41,511 nucleotides of DNA from Janthinobacterium lividum (GTDB lineage Bacteria > Pseudomonadota > Gammaproteobacteria > Burkholderiales > Burkholderiaceae_D). Location: positions 1 to 41,511 of the forward strand of contig NZ_JAAOLY010000030.1 in assembly GCF_011601275.1 (NCBI RefSeq), given 5' to 3'. Position 1 is the first letter of the stretch; every line of letters starts with the position of its first letter. The position numbers and the translations under genes were made by a program. The notes under the pieces are model-generated. The model saw only the letters and a program-made list of their open reading frames with translations, did not search any database and had not been told where the DNA came from. Shown in pieces: positions 24,422-32,423 of the stretch.

Positions 24422-25474
24422 ATGAAAAAAGTCCTCATCTTAGGCGTCAACGGCTTCATCGGCCACCACCTGTCCAAGCGCATCCTGGAAACCACCGACT
24501 GGCATGTCTACGGCATGGACATGAACACGGACCGCATCACGGAATTGCTGGAGGATGACAACTACAAGTCGCGCATGCACTTCTTCGAAGGCGACATCAC
24601 GATCAACAAGGAATGGGTCGAGTACCACGTCAAGAAATGCGACGTGATCCTGCCGCTGGTGGCCATCGCCACGCCGTCGACCTACGTCAAGCAGCCGCTG
24701 CGCGTCTTCGAACTGGACTTCGAAGCCAACCTGCCCATCGTCCGCTCGGCCGCCAAGTACGGCAAGCACCTGGTCTTCCCGTCGACCTCGGAAGTGTATG
24801 GCATGTGCCATGATGAAGAATTCGATCCGGAAAACTCGGAACTGATCTGCGGCCCGATCAACAAGCCGCGCTGGATCTACTCGAACGCCAAGCAGCTGAT
24901 GGACCGCGTGATCTGGGGCTACGGCATGGAAGGCTTGAACTTCACCCTGTTCCGTCCATTCAACTGGATCGGCGCGGGCCTGGACTCGATCCATACGCCC
25001 AAAGAAGGTTCCTCGCGCGTGGTGACGCAATTCTTCGGCCATATCGTGCGCGGCGAAAACATCTCGCTGGTGGACGGCGGCGCGCAGAAACGCGCGTTCA
25101 CCTACATCGACGACGGCATCGACGCGCTGATGCGCATCATCGCCAACAAGAACGGCATCGCCAGCGGCAAGATCTACAACATTGGCAATCCGACCAATAA
25201 CTATTCGATCCGCGACCTGGCCGGCATGATGCTGACCCTGGCCACCGAATATCCGGAATACGCCGAAGGCGCGAAACACGTGAAAATCGTGGAAACGACT
25301 TCGGGCGCCTACTACGGCGCCGGCTACCAGGACGTGCAAAACCGCGTGCCGAAAATCACGAATACCTGCGAAGAGCTGGGCTGGGCGCCGACCACCACCA
25401 TGGCCGATTCCCTGCGCAATATTTTCGACGCCTACCGCAGCCAGGTAGCCCAAGCCAAAGCCCTGATGGATTAA
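24422..25474 (+). CDS. UDP-glucuronate 4-oxidoreductase/decarboxylase (ArnA C-terminal half as a separate gene)
   Basis: 350 residues of the extended SDR family. It oxidises and decarboxylates UDP-glucuronate to UDP-4-keto-pentose, the substrate of ArnB. NAD site GVNGFIGHHL from residue 8; active-site Ser123-Glu124 in PSTSEVYG; Tyr153 and Lys157 in YSNAKQLM; and the Arg in KRAFTYIDDG that matches the decarboxylation Arg of ArnA. RPFNWIGAGLDS is another ArnA signature, distinguishing it from UDP-xylose synthases of other lineages. It has its own ribosome site (AGAGAATCTC region) and a 1-nt overlap with arnD. No ugd gene (supplier of UDP-glucuronate) is in this window. Confidence 0.93.
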   Translation: MKKVLILGVNGFIGHHLSKRILETTDWHVYGMDMNTDRITELLEDDNYKSRMHFFEGDITINKEWVEYHVKKCDVILPLVAIATPSTYVKQPLRVFELDFEANLPIVRSAAKYGKHLVFPSTSEVYGMCHDEEFDPENSELICGPINKPRWIYSNAKQLMDRVIWGYGMEGLNFTLFRPFNWIGAGLDSIHTPKEGSSRVVTQFFGHIVRGENISLVDGGAQKRAFTYIDDGIDALMRIIANKNGIASGKIYNIGNPTNNYSIRDLAGMMLTLATEYPEYAEGAKHVKIVETTSGAYYGAGYQDVQNRVPKITNTCEELGWAPTTTMADSLRNIFDAYRSQVAQAKALMD

Positions 25475-26433
25475 TGTTGAGCAAGCCGTTCCTGACCCTG
25501 AAAATCGACGTCGATACCTATCGCGGCACCCGTGAAGGCATGGGCAATCTGGTGCGCATGCTGGCCGCGCACCAGGCCAACGCCACCTTTCTGTTCTCGC
25601 TGGGCCCAGACCACACGGGCTGGGCCCTGCGGCGCGCCTTGAAGCCCGGCTTTTTCAGCAAGGTGTCGCGCACCTCGGTGGTCGAGCACTACGGCTTGAA
25701 GACATTGATGTACGGCACCTTGCTGCCGGGCCCCGATATCGGCAAGCAATGCGCGGCGCAATTGCGCGCCGTGCGCGATGCCGGTTTCGAGTGCGGCATC
25801 CACACCTGGGATCACACCCTGTGGCAAGACAACGTGGCCAAGCGCAACGCCGCCTGGACCATCAACATGATGCGCAAGGCCGCCAACCGCTACGAGCAGG
25901 TGTTTGGCGCCAAGCCGCACACGCACGGCGCGGCCGGCTGGCAAATGAACGTCAGCGCCTTTGTCGAGCACGACACGGCCGGCTACCGCTTTGCCTCCGA
26001 CGGCCGCGCCATGCTCGATGCGCGCGGCGCCATGGCCCAGCCAACGCAAGGTCCGCACCGCGTGCGCAACGGCAACACCATCCTGCAATGCGTGCAATTG
26101 CCCACCACCCTGCCCACCCTGGATGAATTGCTGGGCTGCGAAATCGACGGCAAACTGATCACGACCGGCAATGTTGCCGCGCATATATTGTCATTGACGG
26201 CGGATAATCCCCGCGATCACGTGTATACCTTGCATGCGGAACTTGAAGGACAGAAACTCGCCCCCATTTTCGAACAACTGCTGGCTGGCTGGAAAGCCCA
26301 GGGCTACCAGTTCGCAGCGATGGGCGATTATTATGAAAAGATAAAAAATACGGACTTGCCCGTTTGCCCCATCACCTGGGACGAGTTGCCCGGGCGTTCG
26401 GGGCGCCTGATTGTGCAGGGCAAAGCGGCCTGA
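25474..26433 (+). CDS. arnD: 4-deoxy-4-formamido-L-arabinose-phosphoundecaprenol deformylase ArnD
   Basis: 319-residue polysaccharide-deacetylase-like (NodB-fold) metal enzyme. It removes the formyl group from undecaprenyl-phosphate-L-Ara4FN. The first motif is LKIDVDTYRGTREG with the metal/catalytic Asp residues; ATFLFSLGPDHTG and FECGIHTWDHTLWQ supply the His motif H-T-W-D-H; HTHGAAGWQMN follows. It ends the arn operon. The flippase genes arnE and arnF do not follow; the next gene is a peroxiredoxin. The start overlaps the preceding stop by one base (TAATG). No clear terminator was seen in the 75 bp after its stop. Confidence 0.93.
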   Translation: MLSKPFLTLKIDVDTYRGTREGMGNLVRMLAAHQANATFLFSLGPDHTGWALRRALKPGFFSKVSRTSVVEHYGLKTLMYGTLLPGPDIGKQCAAQLRAVRDAGFECGIHTWDHTLWQDNVAKRNAAWTINMMRKAANRYEQVFGAKPHTHGAAGWQMNVSAFVEHDTAGYRFASDGRAMLDARGAMAQPTQGPHRVRNGNTILQCVQLPTTLPTLDELLGCEIDGKLITTGNVAAHILSLTADNPRDHVYTLHAELEGQKLAPIFEQLLAGWKAQGYQFAAMGDYYEKIKNTDLPVCPITWDELPGRSGRLIVQGKAA

Positions 26434-26508
26434 ATGCTGTATTGTTGCACCTGGATGCGTTGCCAGATTAAAAACCAGCGCTGATGATCACCGTTCAGGA
26501 GAGAACCT

Positions 26509-26979
26509 GTGGCTGATAGCCAATCCCTCGTTAGCATACCCGACTTTAACGCCGCCATGACCAGCGGCAAAACCTTTCAGTTGCTGGGCCGCCCGGCCAA
26601 GGCCACCGTGCTGTTTTTCTATCCGAAGGACAACACCCCTGGCTGCACCACGGAAAACATCGCCTTCCGCGATGCGTATCCGCAATTCATCGCCGCCGGC
26701 GTGGAAATCTACGGCATCAGCCGCGATTCCCTGCGCTCGCACGAAAGCTTCAAAGCCAAGCTGGAGCTGCCATTCGAGCTTATTTCCGACACGGACGAAG
26801 CCGTTTGCCTGCTGTTTAACGTCATGAAGATGAAACAGATGTACGGCAAGACGGTCCGTGGCGTCGAGCGCAGTACGTTTGTGATTGACGCCCAGGGCCG
26901 ATTGGTGAAAGAATGGAGAGGCGTGAAGGTCGCAACTCACGTGGAAGAAGTGCTGGAATTCGTAGCGCATCTGAATTGA
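26509..26979 (+). CDS. BCP/PrxQ-type peroxiredoxin without the usual second cysteine
   Basis: 156-residue thiol peroxidase. GTG start at 26509, supported by AGGAGAG 5-12 nt before it. The peroxidatic Cys46 is in FYPKDNTPGCTTENIAFRD; in classic BCP the resolving Cys lies five residues on, but here that place is Ile51. The only other Cys is Cys100 (SDTDEAVCLLFNV), matching the third, non-essential Cys of E. coli BCP. It may therefore work by a 1-Cys mechanism or use Cys100 (inference). VRGVERSTFVIDAQG is a PrxQ-family pattern. It lies between arnD and phoH, both on the same strand, but with gaps of 75 and 289 bp, so likely monocistronic. Confidence 0.9.
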   Translation: MADSQSLVSIPDFNAAMTSGKTFQLLGRPAKATVLFFYPKDNTPGCTTENIAFRDAYPQFIAAGVEIYGISRDSLRSHESFKAKLELPFELISDTDEAVCLLFNVMKMKQMYGKTVRGVERSTFVIDAQGRLVKEWRGVKVATHVEEVLEFVAHLN

Positions 26980-27268
26980 TCGTCCATTTTGATCCAATGC
27001 GCGTTGTCGGCTTCCAGCGAGCCTGGTTCAACCGCAGTTCAGTTCACGGTACCTATCGCCATTTTGAGTCAACGAAGCGCCTCCATCCACTCCGCCAGGC
27101 GGGCCTGCAGCCCGCCGATGGCGTCCATGACCGGCCATGCTGCCGGCCTTCCGGCAGTTTCTCGTCTTGTAGCATTGTTGTTCCCCTCGCATCCCCCCAT
27201 GAGAAGTGCCGCCAGAAGCTGGCTGCCCATGGGAGATTCATTCCAGAAATTTTTTGATTGAGATCCTG

Positions 27269-29071
27269 ATGCCACTGCCAAAATTACCGAGCAAGCCAGC
27301 CACCATCCTGGCCACCCAAGATTACCCAACCGCAGGCGCAGCGCGCCCGACCACCAAAACCCCGGCAGCCAAGAAAGTGGCTGCACCGATTATTGAAGCG
27401 GCGATCGCCGAAGTTGCCAAGCCGGTCCGCAATGCGGCCACGAAGATCAAGCAAGTGGCGGCCCTTATGGTCGCCAAGCCGGCGCCTACGCAAGCCGTTG
27501 CCGCGCCTGCCGCCGTTGCTCCTGCGGCGAAAGCCAAACCGGCGGCAAAAGGCAAAGTCACGCCGATCAAGCCCGTCAAGCAAGCCGAGCAGCCACATCC
27601 GGCCAAGCACAAGGCGGTGGAAGTGCAGCTCAAGTCGTCCGCCAGCCGCGCCGCCGACCAGCGCGGCATCAGCAAGCTGTTCGTACTCGACACGAACGTG
27701 CTGATGCACGATCCATCGTCGCTGTTCCGCTTCGAGGAACACGATGTGTACCTGCCGATGATGACCCTGGAAGAGCTGGACAACCATAAAAAGGGCATGA
27801 CGGAAGTGGCGCGCAATGCACGCCAGGTCTCGCGCACGCTCGACGCCCTGATCAGCAACACGGACGACGACGCCATCGAACACGGCATCTTGCTGTCCAA
27901 GCTGGGCAACAAGGATGCCAAGGGCCGTCTGTTCTTCCAGACGCGTTTGCAAAGCGCCGATTTACCGGCTGGCTTGCCAGTGGGCAAGGCCGACAACCAG
28001 ATCCTCGCCGTCGTGCGTTCGCTGGAATCGGAACAGGAAGGCCGCCCCGTCGTCTTGGTGTCGAAAGACATCAACATGCGCATCAAGGCGCGCGCCCTGG
28101 GCTTGCCAGCCGAAGATTACTTCAACGACCATGTGCTGGAAGACACGGACTTGCTGTACTCGGGCATCGTGCAATTGCCGGACGACTTCTGGAACAAGCA
28201 CGGCAAGGACATGGAATCGTGGCAGGAAAGCAAGAACGGCTACAGCTCGACGTTCTACCGCGTGACGGGTCCGTTCATTCCATCCTTGCTGGTGAACCAG
28301 TTCATCTACCTGGAACCGAAAAACGGCGAAACCCCGTTCTACGGCCAGGTGAAACAGATCAATGGCAAGACGGCCGTGCTGCAAACCCTGCGCGACTTCA
28401 GCCACACGAAGAACAATGTGTGGGGCGTGACGGCGCGCAACCGCGAGCAGAATTTCGCGCTGAACTTGCTGATGAATCCGGAATGCGACTTCGTCACCCT
28501 GCTGGGCCAGGCCGGTACCGGCAAGACCCTGCTGGCCCTGGCCGCCGGCCTGGCGCAAGTGCTGGAAACCAAGCTCTACAATGAAATCATCGTCACCCGC
28601 GTCACGGTGCCGGTGGGCGAAGACATCGGTTTCCTGCCAGGCACGGAAGAAGAAAAGATGTCGCCATGGATGGGCGCCTTCGACGACAACCTGGAAGTGC
28701 TGAACAAGTCCGATTCGGACGGCGGCGAATGGGGCCGTGCGGCAACGCAAGACCTGATCCGCTCGCGCATCAAGATCAAGTCGCTCAACTTCATGCGCGG
28801 CCGCACGTTTGTGAACAAGTTCCTCATCATCGACGAAGCGCAAAACTTGACACCGAAACAGGTCAAGACCCTGGTCACGCGCGCCGGTCCCGGCACGAAG
28901 ATCCTGTGCCTGGGCAACATCGCACAGATCGACACGCCGTACCTGACGGAAGGCTCGAGCGGCCTGACCTACGTGGTCGACCGCTTCAAGGGCTGGACCC
29001 ACAGCGGCCACGTCACCCTGGCCCGCGGCGAGCGCTCGCGCCTGGCCGACCACGCCAGCGAAGTGCTGTAA
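27269..29071 (+). CDS. PIN-PhoH fusion ATPase (PhoH2-like)
   Basis: 600 residues. After a 130-residue low-complexity leader rich in Ala, Pro and Lys, a PIN nuclease domain starts at KLFVLDTNVLMHDP (catalytic Asp141) with further acidic residues in LEELDNHKKG and VSKDINMRIKARALG. A P-loop PhoH domain follows: Walker A GQAGTGKT near residue 413 and Walker B FLIIDEAQNLTPKQ near 518. Proteins with this layout (PhoH2) have been shown in actinobacteria to be RNA helicases/RNases. ATG 27269 is chosen; an in-frame GTG at 27206 would add 21 unlikely residues. The leader is longer than in most homologs I recall. An intrinsic terminator follows at 29108. Confidence 0.9.
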   Translation: MPLPKLPSKPATILATQDYPTAGAARPTTKTPAAKKVAAPIIEAAIAEVAKPVRNAATKIKQVAALMVAKPAPTQAVAAPAAVAPAAKAKPAAKGKVTPIKPVKQAEQPHPAKHKAVEVQLKSSASRAADQRGISKLFVLDTNVLMHDPSSLFRFEEHDVYLPMMTLEELDNHKKGMTEVARNARQVSRTLDALISNTDDDAIEHGILLSKLGNKDAKGRLFFQTRLQSADLPAGLPVGKADNQILAVVRSLESEQEGRPVVLVSKDINMRIKARALGLPAEDYFNDHVLEDTDLLYSGIVQLPDDFWNKHGKDMESWQESKNGYSSTFYRVTGPFIPSLLVNQFIYLEPKNGETPFYGQVKQINGKTAVLQTLRDFSHTKNNVWGVTARNREQNFALNLLMNPECDFVTLLGQAGTGKTLLALAAGLAQVLETKLYNEIIVTRVTVPVGEDIGFLPGTEEEKMSPWMGAFDDNLEVLNKSDSDGGEWGRAATQDLIRSRIKIKSLNFMRGRTFVNKFLIIDEAQNLTPKQVKTLVTRAGPGTKILCLGNIAQIDTPYLTEGSSGLTYVVDRFKGWTHSGHVTLARGERSRLADHASEVL

Positions 29072-29107
29072 GTGTTAGCGGGCGGCGCAAGCTGCCCAGT
29101 CATTCGA

Positions 29108-29144
29108 AAGCCCCGGCTGCAGTAGTTGCGGCCGGGGCTTTTTT
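29108..29144 (+). terminator. Intrinsic terminator after phoH-like gene
   Basis: AAGCCCCGGC (29108-29117), 13-nt loop, GCCGGGGCTT (29131-29140), then TTTT: a perfect 10-bp GC-rich stem followed by T residues. Confidence 0.88.
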
Positions 29145-29210
29145 CATGTGCGCAGCTTTTCGTGGCGGCATGTTCTAATACCGCTCCCTTCTTCCTGGAC
29201 ACCCCGCCCG

Positions 29211-29885
29211 ATGCATCCCGCCTTTCAGTTGTTGCTCTGCTTTATCCTTTTCATGCTGATTCACATTTCCGTCATGCCCGTGTGCGCCCGCGCATTGGGC
29301 ATCACCGTGCGCAGCGTCAGCTACGGCGTGGGGCCAATCCTGCTGGCCGTGGGAAAAATCCACGTCAGACTGCTGCCCCTGGCCGGGAATGTGGTGCTGA
29401 AGGATACGCGCGAAGAAATGCTGTATGACGACGATCCCTGCCTGGACGCCTATAATTTCCAGCCGCTGTGGAAGCAGGTGCTGCTGCCGTTGAGCGGCGT
29501 GGGGGTACTGCTGGCCTTATCGCTGAGCATCATGGGAGCTTCGGGCTGGGAACACTTTGTCGCTGCTTTCGAGCAAATTATCCATGGCGCGCTGGCGCCA
29601 TTGTCAACGGCGCAGGCATTGCTGGGGGATGGAGAAACCTTTGCCCGCACGCACGGCTTTGCGCTGGTATTCGCCCTATTCTCGTTGAAACTGTGCGCCT
29701 TCAATCTGCTGCCGTTTGCCGGCTTGAACGGGGGCCAGGCGCTGCTGGCGATCGCGCGCGCAGGCAAGCCTTACGTGGCGTGGGAAGAGACGGCAGCAAA
29801 ATGGCTGTTGCTGCCGGGGCTGGCGATCTTGCTGGCGTGGATAGTGGCATTCGGCTGGTACGGCTGGCAAGCCATGCCGGCGTAG
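29211..29885 (+). CDS. Degenerate M50 (site-2) protease-like membrane protein
   Basis: 224-residue membrane protein with about five helices. The layout matches M50 proteases: a first helix ending IHISVMPVCARALGI where active enzymes have VHELGHFxxARxxG; then VSYGVGPILL (family: FSIGFGP); then LLPLAGNVVLKD (family: IPLGGYVKMLD); and finally FNLLPFAGLNGGQALL (family: FNLLPIPPLDGG). The zinc ligands are lost: HExxH has become HISVM and the LDG aspartate has become Asn. I therefore read it as a pseudoprotease; this is recognition by eye, not a profile match. ATG 29211 is chosen at the start of helix 1; a GTG at 29148 is in frame but falls close to the terminator. Function unknown. Confidence 0.7.
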   Translation: MHPAFQLLLCFILFMLIHISVMPVCARALGITVRSVSYGVGPILLAVGKIHVRLLPLAGNVVLKDTREEMLYDDDPCLDAYNFQPLWKQVLLPLSGVGVLLALSLSIMGASGWEHFVAAFEQIIHGALAPLSTAQALLGDGETFARTHGFALVFALFSLKLCAFNLLPFAGLNGGQALLAIARAGKPYVAWEETAAKWLLLPGLAILLAWIVAFGWYGWQAMPA

Positions 29886-29923
29886 GTCGGCTTGGCGCCT
29901 GCACGCGAATCAGCCAGCACACA

Positions 29924-30064
29924 TCAGTTCACGCGCCTGGCCGGCATGTCCTGCCCTTCCTGGCGCAATACCAGCTGCTCGGTCTTGCCGCTGGCATCCT
30001 TGCTGAAACGCACTTCCGCATCGACTTCATTCGAGAAGAATGCCGTCTCGCTCATGGGCAGCAT
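29924..30064 (-). pseudogene. Out-of-frame C-terminal tail of the beta-lactamase-like gene
   Basis: In the frame shifted by one base relative to the upstream hydrolase, codons from 30064 down to the stop at 29924 read MLPMSETAFFSNEVDAEV..., FSKDASGKTEQLVLRQ and EGQDMPARRVN. This is the usual C-terminal ending (DUF3471-like) of serine beta-lactamase-family proteins. Removing one base near 30065 would restore a 560-residue protein. It is either a true frameshift or a base-call error. Confidence 0.75.
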
Positions 30065-31607
30065 GAGCCAGCTTGCGGAAACCCGTCACCTGGGCAAAGA
30101 ATCTATCGCCTTCGCGCGTCACTTCCAGGTACACCTCGGGCGCCAGCGCATAGCGGCCCACGTAGCCATCGAATTGCGCATGCGTCATGGCGACCACGGT
30201 GCGGGCCGGCTTGACGGCGCTGGCGCGCTCGTGCACGGACTTCGATTCGCCGCCATCGTTGAGGATCAGCTGCGCCTCGCCCTTCGGTCCCCGCTCGAAC
30301 TCGGCCGTCGTCAACGTGTTTTCAATCAGGAAACCATTGGGCGAATACGCCAGCAAGCGCTGCGCCGGACGGCCCGTACGCTGCAGCAGCAAGTTGCCCT
30401 CGAAGTTGCGGATCGTGTAGCCGGCCTTGTCGTTGATCGCGTACACGCCCGCATAGGCGTCCAGGATGGCCGGCTTGAGCGTAATGACCTTGATCTCGGG
30501 ATACGGCCGGCCCACGGCGATGGCGGCCGCCTTGCGCGCCACCACGTCAGGATCGACCAGACCCGTGTCCGAGTTTTCCAGCACGGCCACGTAGACTTTT
30601 TCCTTCGGCAAGCGCATCGCATAGGTGGCAAAACCATTGATGCCGCCGCTATGGTGGATGACGGGGGTGTTTTGCCAGGTGCCCACCTTCCAGCCGTAGC
30701 CGGAACGGACCGCCTTGCCATCGTTCAGCTTGGCCTGCGTGAACGCCTGCTGCCAGGTGGCTGGCTTGAGCAGCTTGCCGTCCGAGATGGCCGCATCCCA
30801 GCGCGCCAGGTCGTCCACGGTGGAAACGAGCGCGCCGGCCGCATAAGGCTGCGTCATGCTCAAGGGCAAGTTCGGCACATACGCCTCGCCCGAACGGATA
30901 TGCCCGGCCGCGCGCTTGGCAGGCTGGCGCTCATGGCCTTCATAGGCCGTATCGTTCATGCCCAGCGGTACGAAGATCTGCTGCTCCACAAACGTGGCAT
31001 ACGGCTGGCCCGACGCCTTCTCGATGATGGCGCCCAGCAGGAAATAGCCGGAGCTGCTGTAACTCCACTGCGTGCCCGGTTCAAAGTCGGGCGCATCGTT
31101 CTTGAAGAAATCGATCATCTGCGCCACGCTCAAGTCTTTCGTGCTGTTGGGCACAAATTCCGGCTTCCTCGTGTAGTCATGGATGCCGGACGTGTGCGCG
31201 AGCAACTGTTCGATCGTGATTTTCTTGCCGTGGGTGGGATAGTCGGGCAGGAATTTCGTGATGTCATCGGTAACGGCCAGCTTGCCCTGGTCGGCCAGCA
31301 ACAGGATGGCGACGGCCGTGAATTGCTTGGAAATCGACCCCAGGCGCAGCGACATGTCGGGCGTCAGCGGCGTGCCGTCCTGCACGCTGGCCAGGCCATA
31401 CGCCTTGCGCAGCAGCGGCTGGCCATCCTTGACGACGATCACGACGGCACCAGGCTCGCCGGACTTGTAATAGGGCGCGATGCTGGCGTCGATTTGCGCG
31501 GCCAGCGCTTGCTGCTGCCGGCTCAGGGGCACTGCTTGGCCTGCCCAGCCGGCTGGCGCTTGCAACAGGATCAACGTGGCGAGACAGATGCTGGAAACTT
31601 TAAACAT
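30027..31607 (-). CDS. Serine beta-lactamase-like hydrolase (class C / DD-peptidase fold), C-terminally frameshifted
   Basis: 526 residues as it stands. Signal peptide MFKVSSICLATLILLQAPAGWAG supports a start at 31607; the frame extends 34 codons further upstream without support. The serine motif S91-I-S-K94 is in LRLGSISKQFTAVA; the second motif, usually YxN, reads Y-S-S in QWSYSSSGYFLLGAIIE; the third is HHSGGINGF. A C-terminal domain follows (ILDAYAGVYAIND, FDGYVGRYAL). After QVTGFRKLA the frame runs into HAAHERDGILLE and stops, whereas the conserved tail continues in the neighbouring frame. Related enzymes are esterases, peptidases or unknown hydrolases, so antibiotic cleavage should not be assumed. 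Active-site motifs are intact. Confidence 0.85.
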   Translation of the reverse strand: MFKVSSICLATLILLQAPAGWAGQAVPLSRQQQALAAQIDASIAPYYKSGEPGAVVIVVKDGQPLLRKAYGLASVQDGTPLTPDMSLRLGSISKQFTAVAILLLADQGKLAVTDDITKFLPDYPTHGKKITIEQLLAHTSGIHDYTRKPEFVPNSTKDLSVAQMIDFFKNDAPDFEPGTQWSYSSSGYFLLGAIIEKASGQPYATFVEQQIFVPLGMNDTAYEGHERQPAKRAAGHIRSGEAYVPNLPLSMTQPYAAGALVSTVDDLARWDAAISDGKLLKPATWQQAFTQAKLNDGKAVRSGYGWKVGTWQNTPVIHHSGGINGFATYAMRLPKEKVYVAVLENSDTGLVDPDVVARKAAAIAVGRPYPEIKVITLKPAILDAYAGVYAINDKAGYTIRNFEGNLLLQRTGRPAQRLLAYSPNGFLIENTLTTAEFERGPKGEAQLILNDGGESKSVHERASAVKPARTVVAMTHAQFDGYVGRYALAPEVYLEVTREGDRFFAQVTGFRKLAHAAHERDGILLE

Positions 31608-31686
31608 GCGGATCACTTTCACAAGAAGGATAAACAAGCTTGGTCGCCCCTTGGCGGCAGCTATTGGAATGACATGTTTTGCTTTA

Positions 31687-31698
31687 GGAAATATTTCC
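31687..31698. promoter_or_regulatory. 12-bp palindrome in a divergent promoter region
   Basis: GGAAATATTTCC is a perfect palindrome in the AT-richer gap between the leftward hydrolase gene and the rightward YidD-like gene, flanked by TTTA and AAAT. Possible operator for one or both genes; the regulator is not identified. Confidence 0.35.
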
Positions 31699-31803
31699 AA
31701 ATAGCTCATTCAGCCTAACAGACGCGACCTGCGCAATTCTCCCCATTTGTCACATTGATAATTCATGCTTGCCCAAGGCTATGCATTTCGGGATACCTGT
31801 CGT

Positions 31804-32325
31804 ATGCTCGAACCACTGCTTTACAACAATCGCAAAGGATGCATCATTCTCACGCTCGATACCTGTGGCAAGCACTTGGCCCTGTGGGCCATCCGCGCCT
31901 ACCAGCGTTACCTGTCGCCATGGAAAGGGTTTTCCTGCGCCTATCGCGTGCTCACGGGGCGCGACAGCTGTTCCGCCTACGGCTACAAGGTCATCGCGCG
32001 CCACGGCTTGCGCGCGGGCCTGCCCCTGCTGCAACGCCGCTTGCGCGCCTGCGGCGAACGGCATCGCCAGCACCTCGCGCTGCATCCGCAGGCCCGGCGC
32101 AGCGCACGCCGCCAGGCACAGGCGGGGTATTGCGACTGCGACGTGCCCCTGTTCGACTGCGCCTGCGACTGCGCCGACGTGGCCAGCCTGGCTGATTGCT
32201 CCCGGCCGGGTCGCGGCAAGAACCCGACGTGGTTCCGCAACGACTATACAGCCAGTGCCGCACTGAAACGGCAGCAGGAAGAACGCCGCAAGAAGATACG
32301 GCAGGGACAGACCCCGGAAAGCTGA
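31804..32325 (+). CDS. YidD-domain protein with a cysteine-rich acidic tail
   Basis: 173 residues. Residues 25-85 show the YidD (membrane insertion efficiency factor) pattern: LWAIRAYQRYLSPWKGFSCAYR, DSCSAYGYKVIARHGLRAGL, RRLRACG (family: RFYQRFISP, CRFYPTCSQYAIEALRRHG). Most YidD proteins have 70-100 residues; here an extra ~80-residue tail has six Cys at 110, 112, 119, 121, 123 and 132 within YCDCDVPLFDCACDCADV, followed by a basic end (KRQQEERRKKIRQG). I prefer ATG 31804 (GGGA 10 nt upstream); ATG 31765 is also in frame. It is not near rpmH-rnpA-yidC, where the usual yidD resides, so it is probably a second, specialised family member. The tail could bind metal (inference). Confidence 0.75.
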   Translation: MLEPLLYNNRKGCIILTLDTCGKHLALWAIRAYQRYLSPWKGFSCAYRVLTGRDSCSAYGYKVIARHGLRAGLPLLQRRLRACGERHRQHLALHPQARRSARRQAQAGYCDCDVPLFDCACDCADVASLADCSRPGRGKNPTWFRNDYTASAALKRQQEERRKKIRQGQTPES

Positions 32326-32346
32326 AATTTTTACTTACAAATGAAA

Positions 32347-32367
32347 TATTCATTCATGAAATGAATA
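32347..32367. promoter_or_regulatory. 8-bp inverted repeat upstream of a promoter
   Basis: TATTCATT-CATGA-AATGAATA is a perfect inverted repeat, 20 bp before the -35 box at 32388. Position and symmetry suit an operator; its regulator is unknown. Confidence 0.45.
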
Positions 32368-32387
32368 ATACCCATTATCACTGTGAA

Positions 32388-32417
32388 TTGGCTGGAAACA
32401 GGTCTGCGGCCTATACT
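32388..32417 (+). promoter_or_regulatory. Sigma-70-type promoter before the bestrophin gene
   Basis: -35 TTGGCT (32388-32393), 18-bp spacer, -10 TATACT (32412-32417). Expected start of transcription is near 32424. It is one of the best promoter matches in the window. Confidence 0.6.
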
Positions 32418-32423
32418 CGGGCC

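Noticed and set aside
27069..27386. Minus-strand frame before phoH whose end reads like an amphipathic helix (MDAIGGLQARLAEWMEALR)
   Set aside because: Most of the frame lies opposite the phoH start region, there is no convincing start or ribosome site, and neighbouring frames share similar composition. A decayed small gene is possible but cannot be supported.
30027..31607. Reading the hydrolase as an antibiotic-resistance beta-lactamase
   Set aside because: The Y-S-S second motif and the C-terminal extra domain fit the broad class C-like esterase/peptidase group; resistance cannot be inferred.
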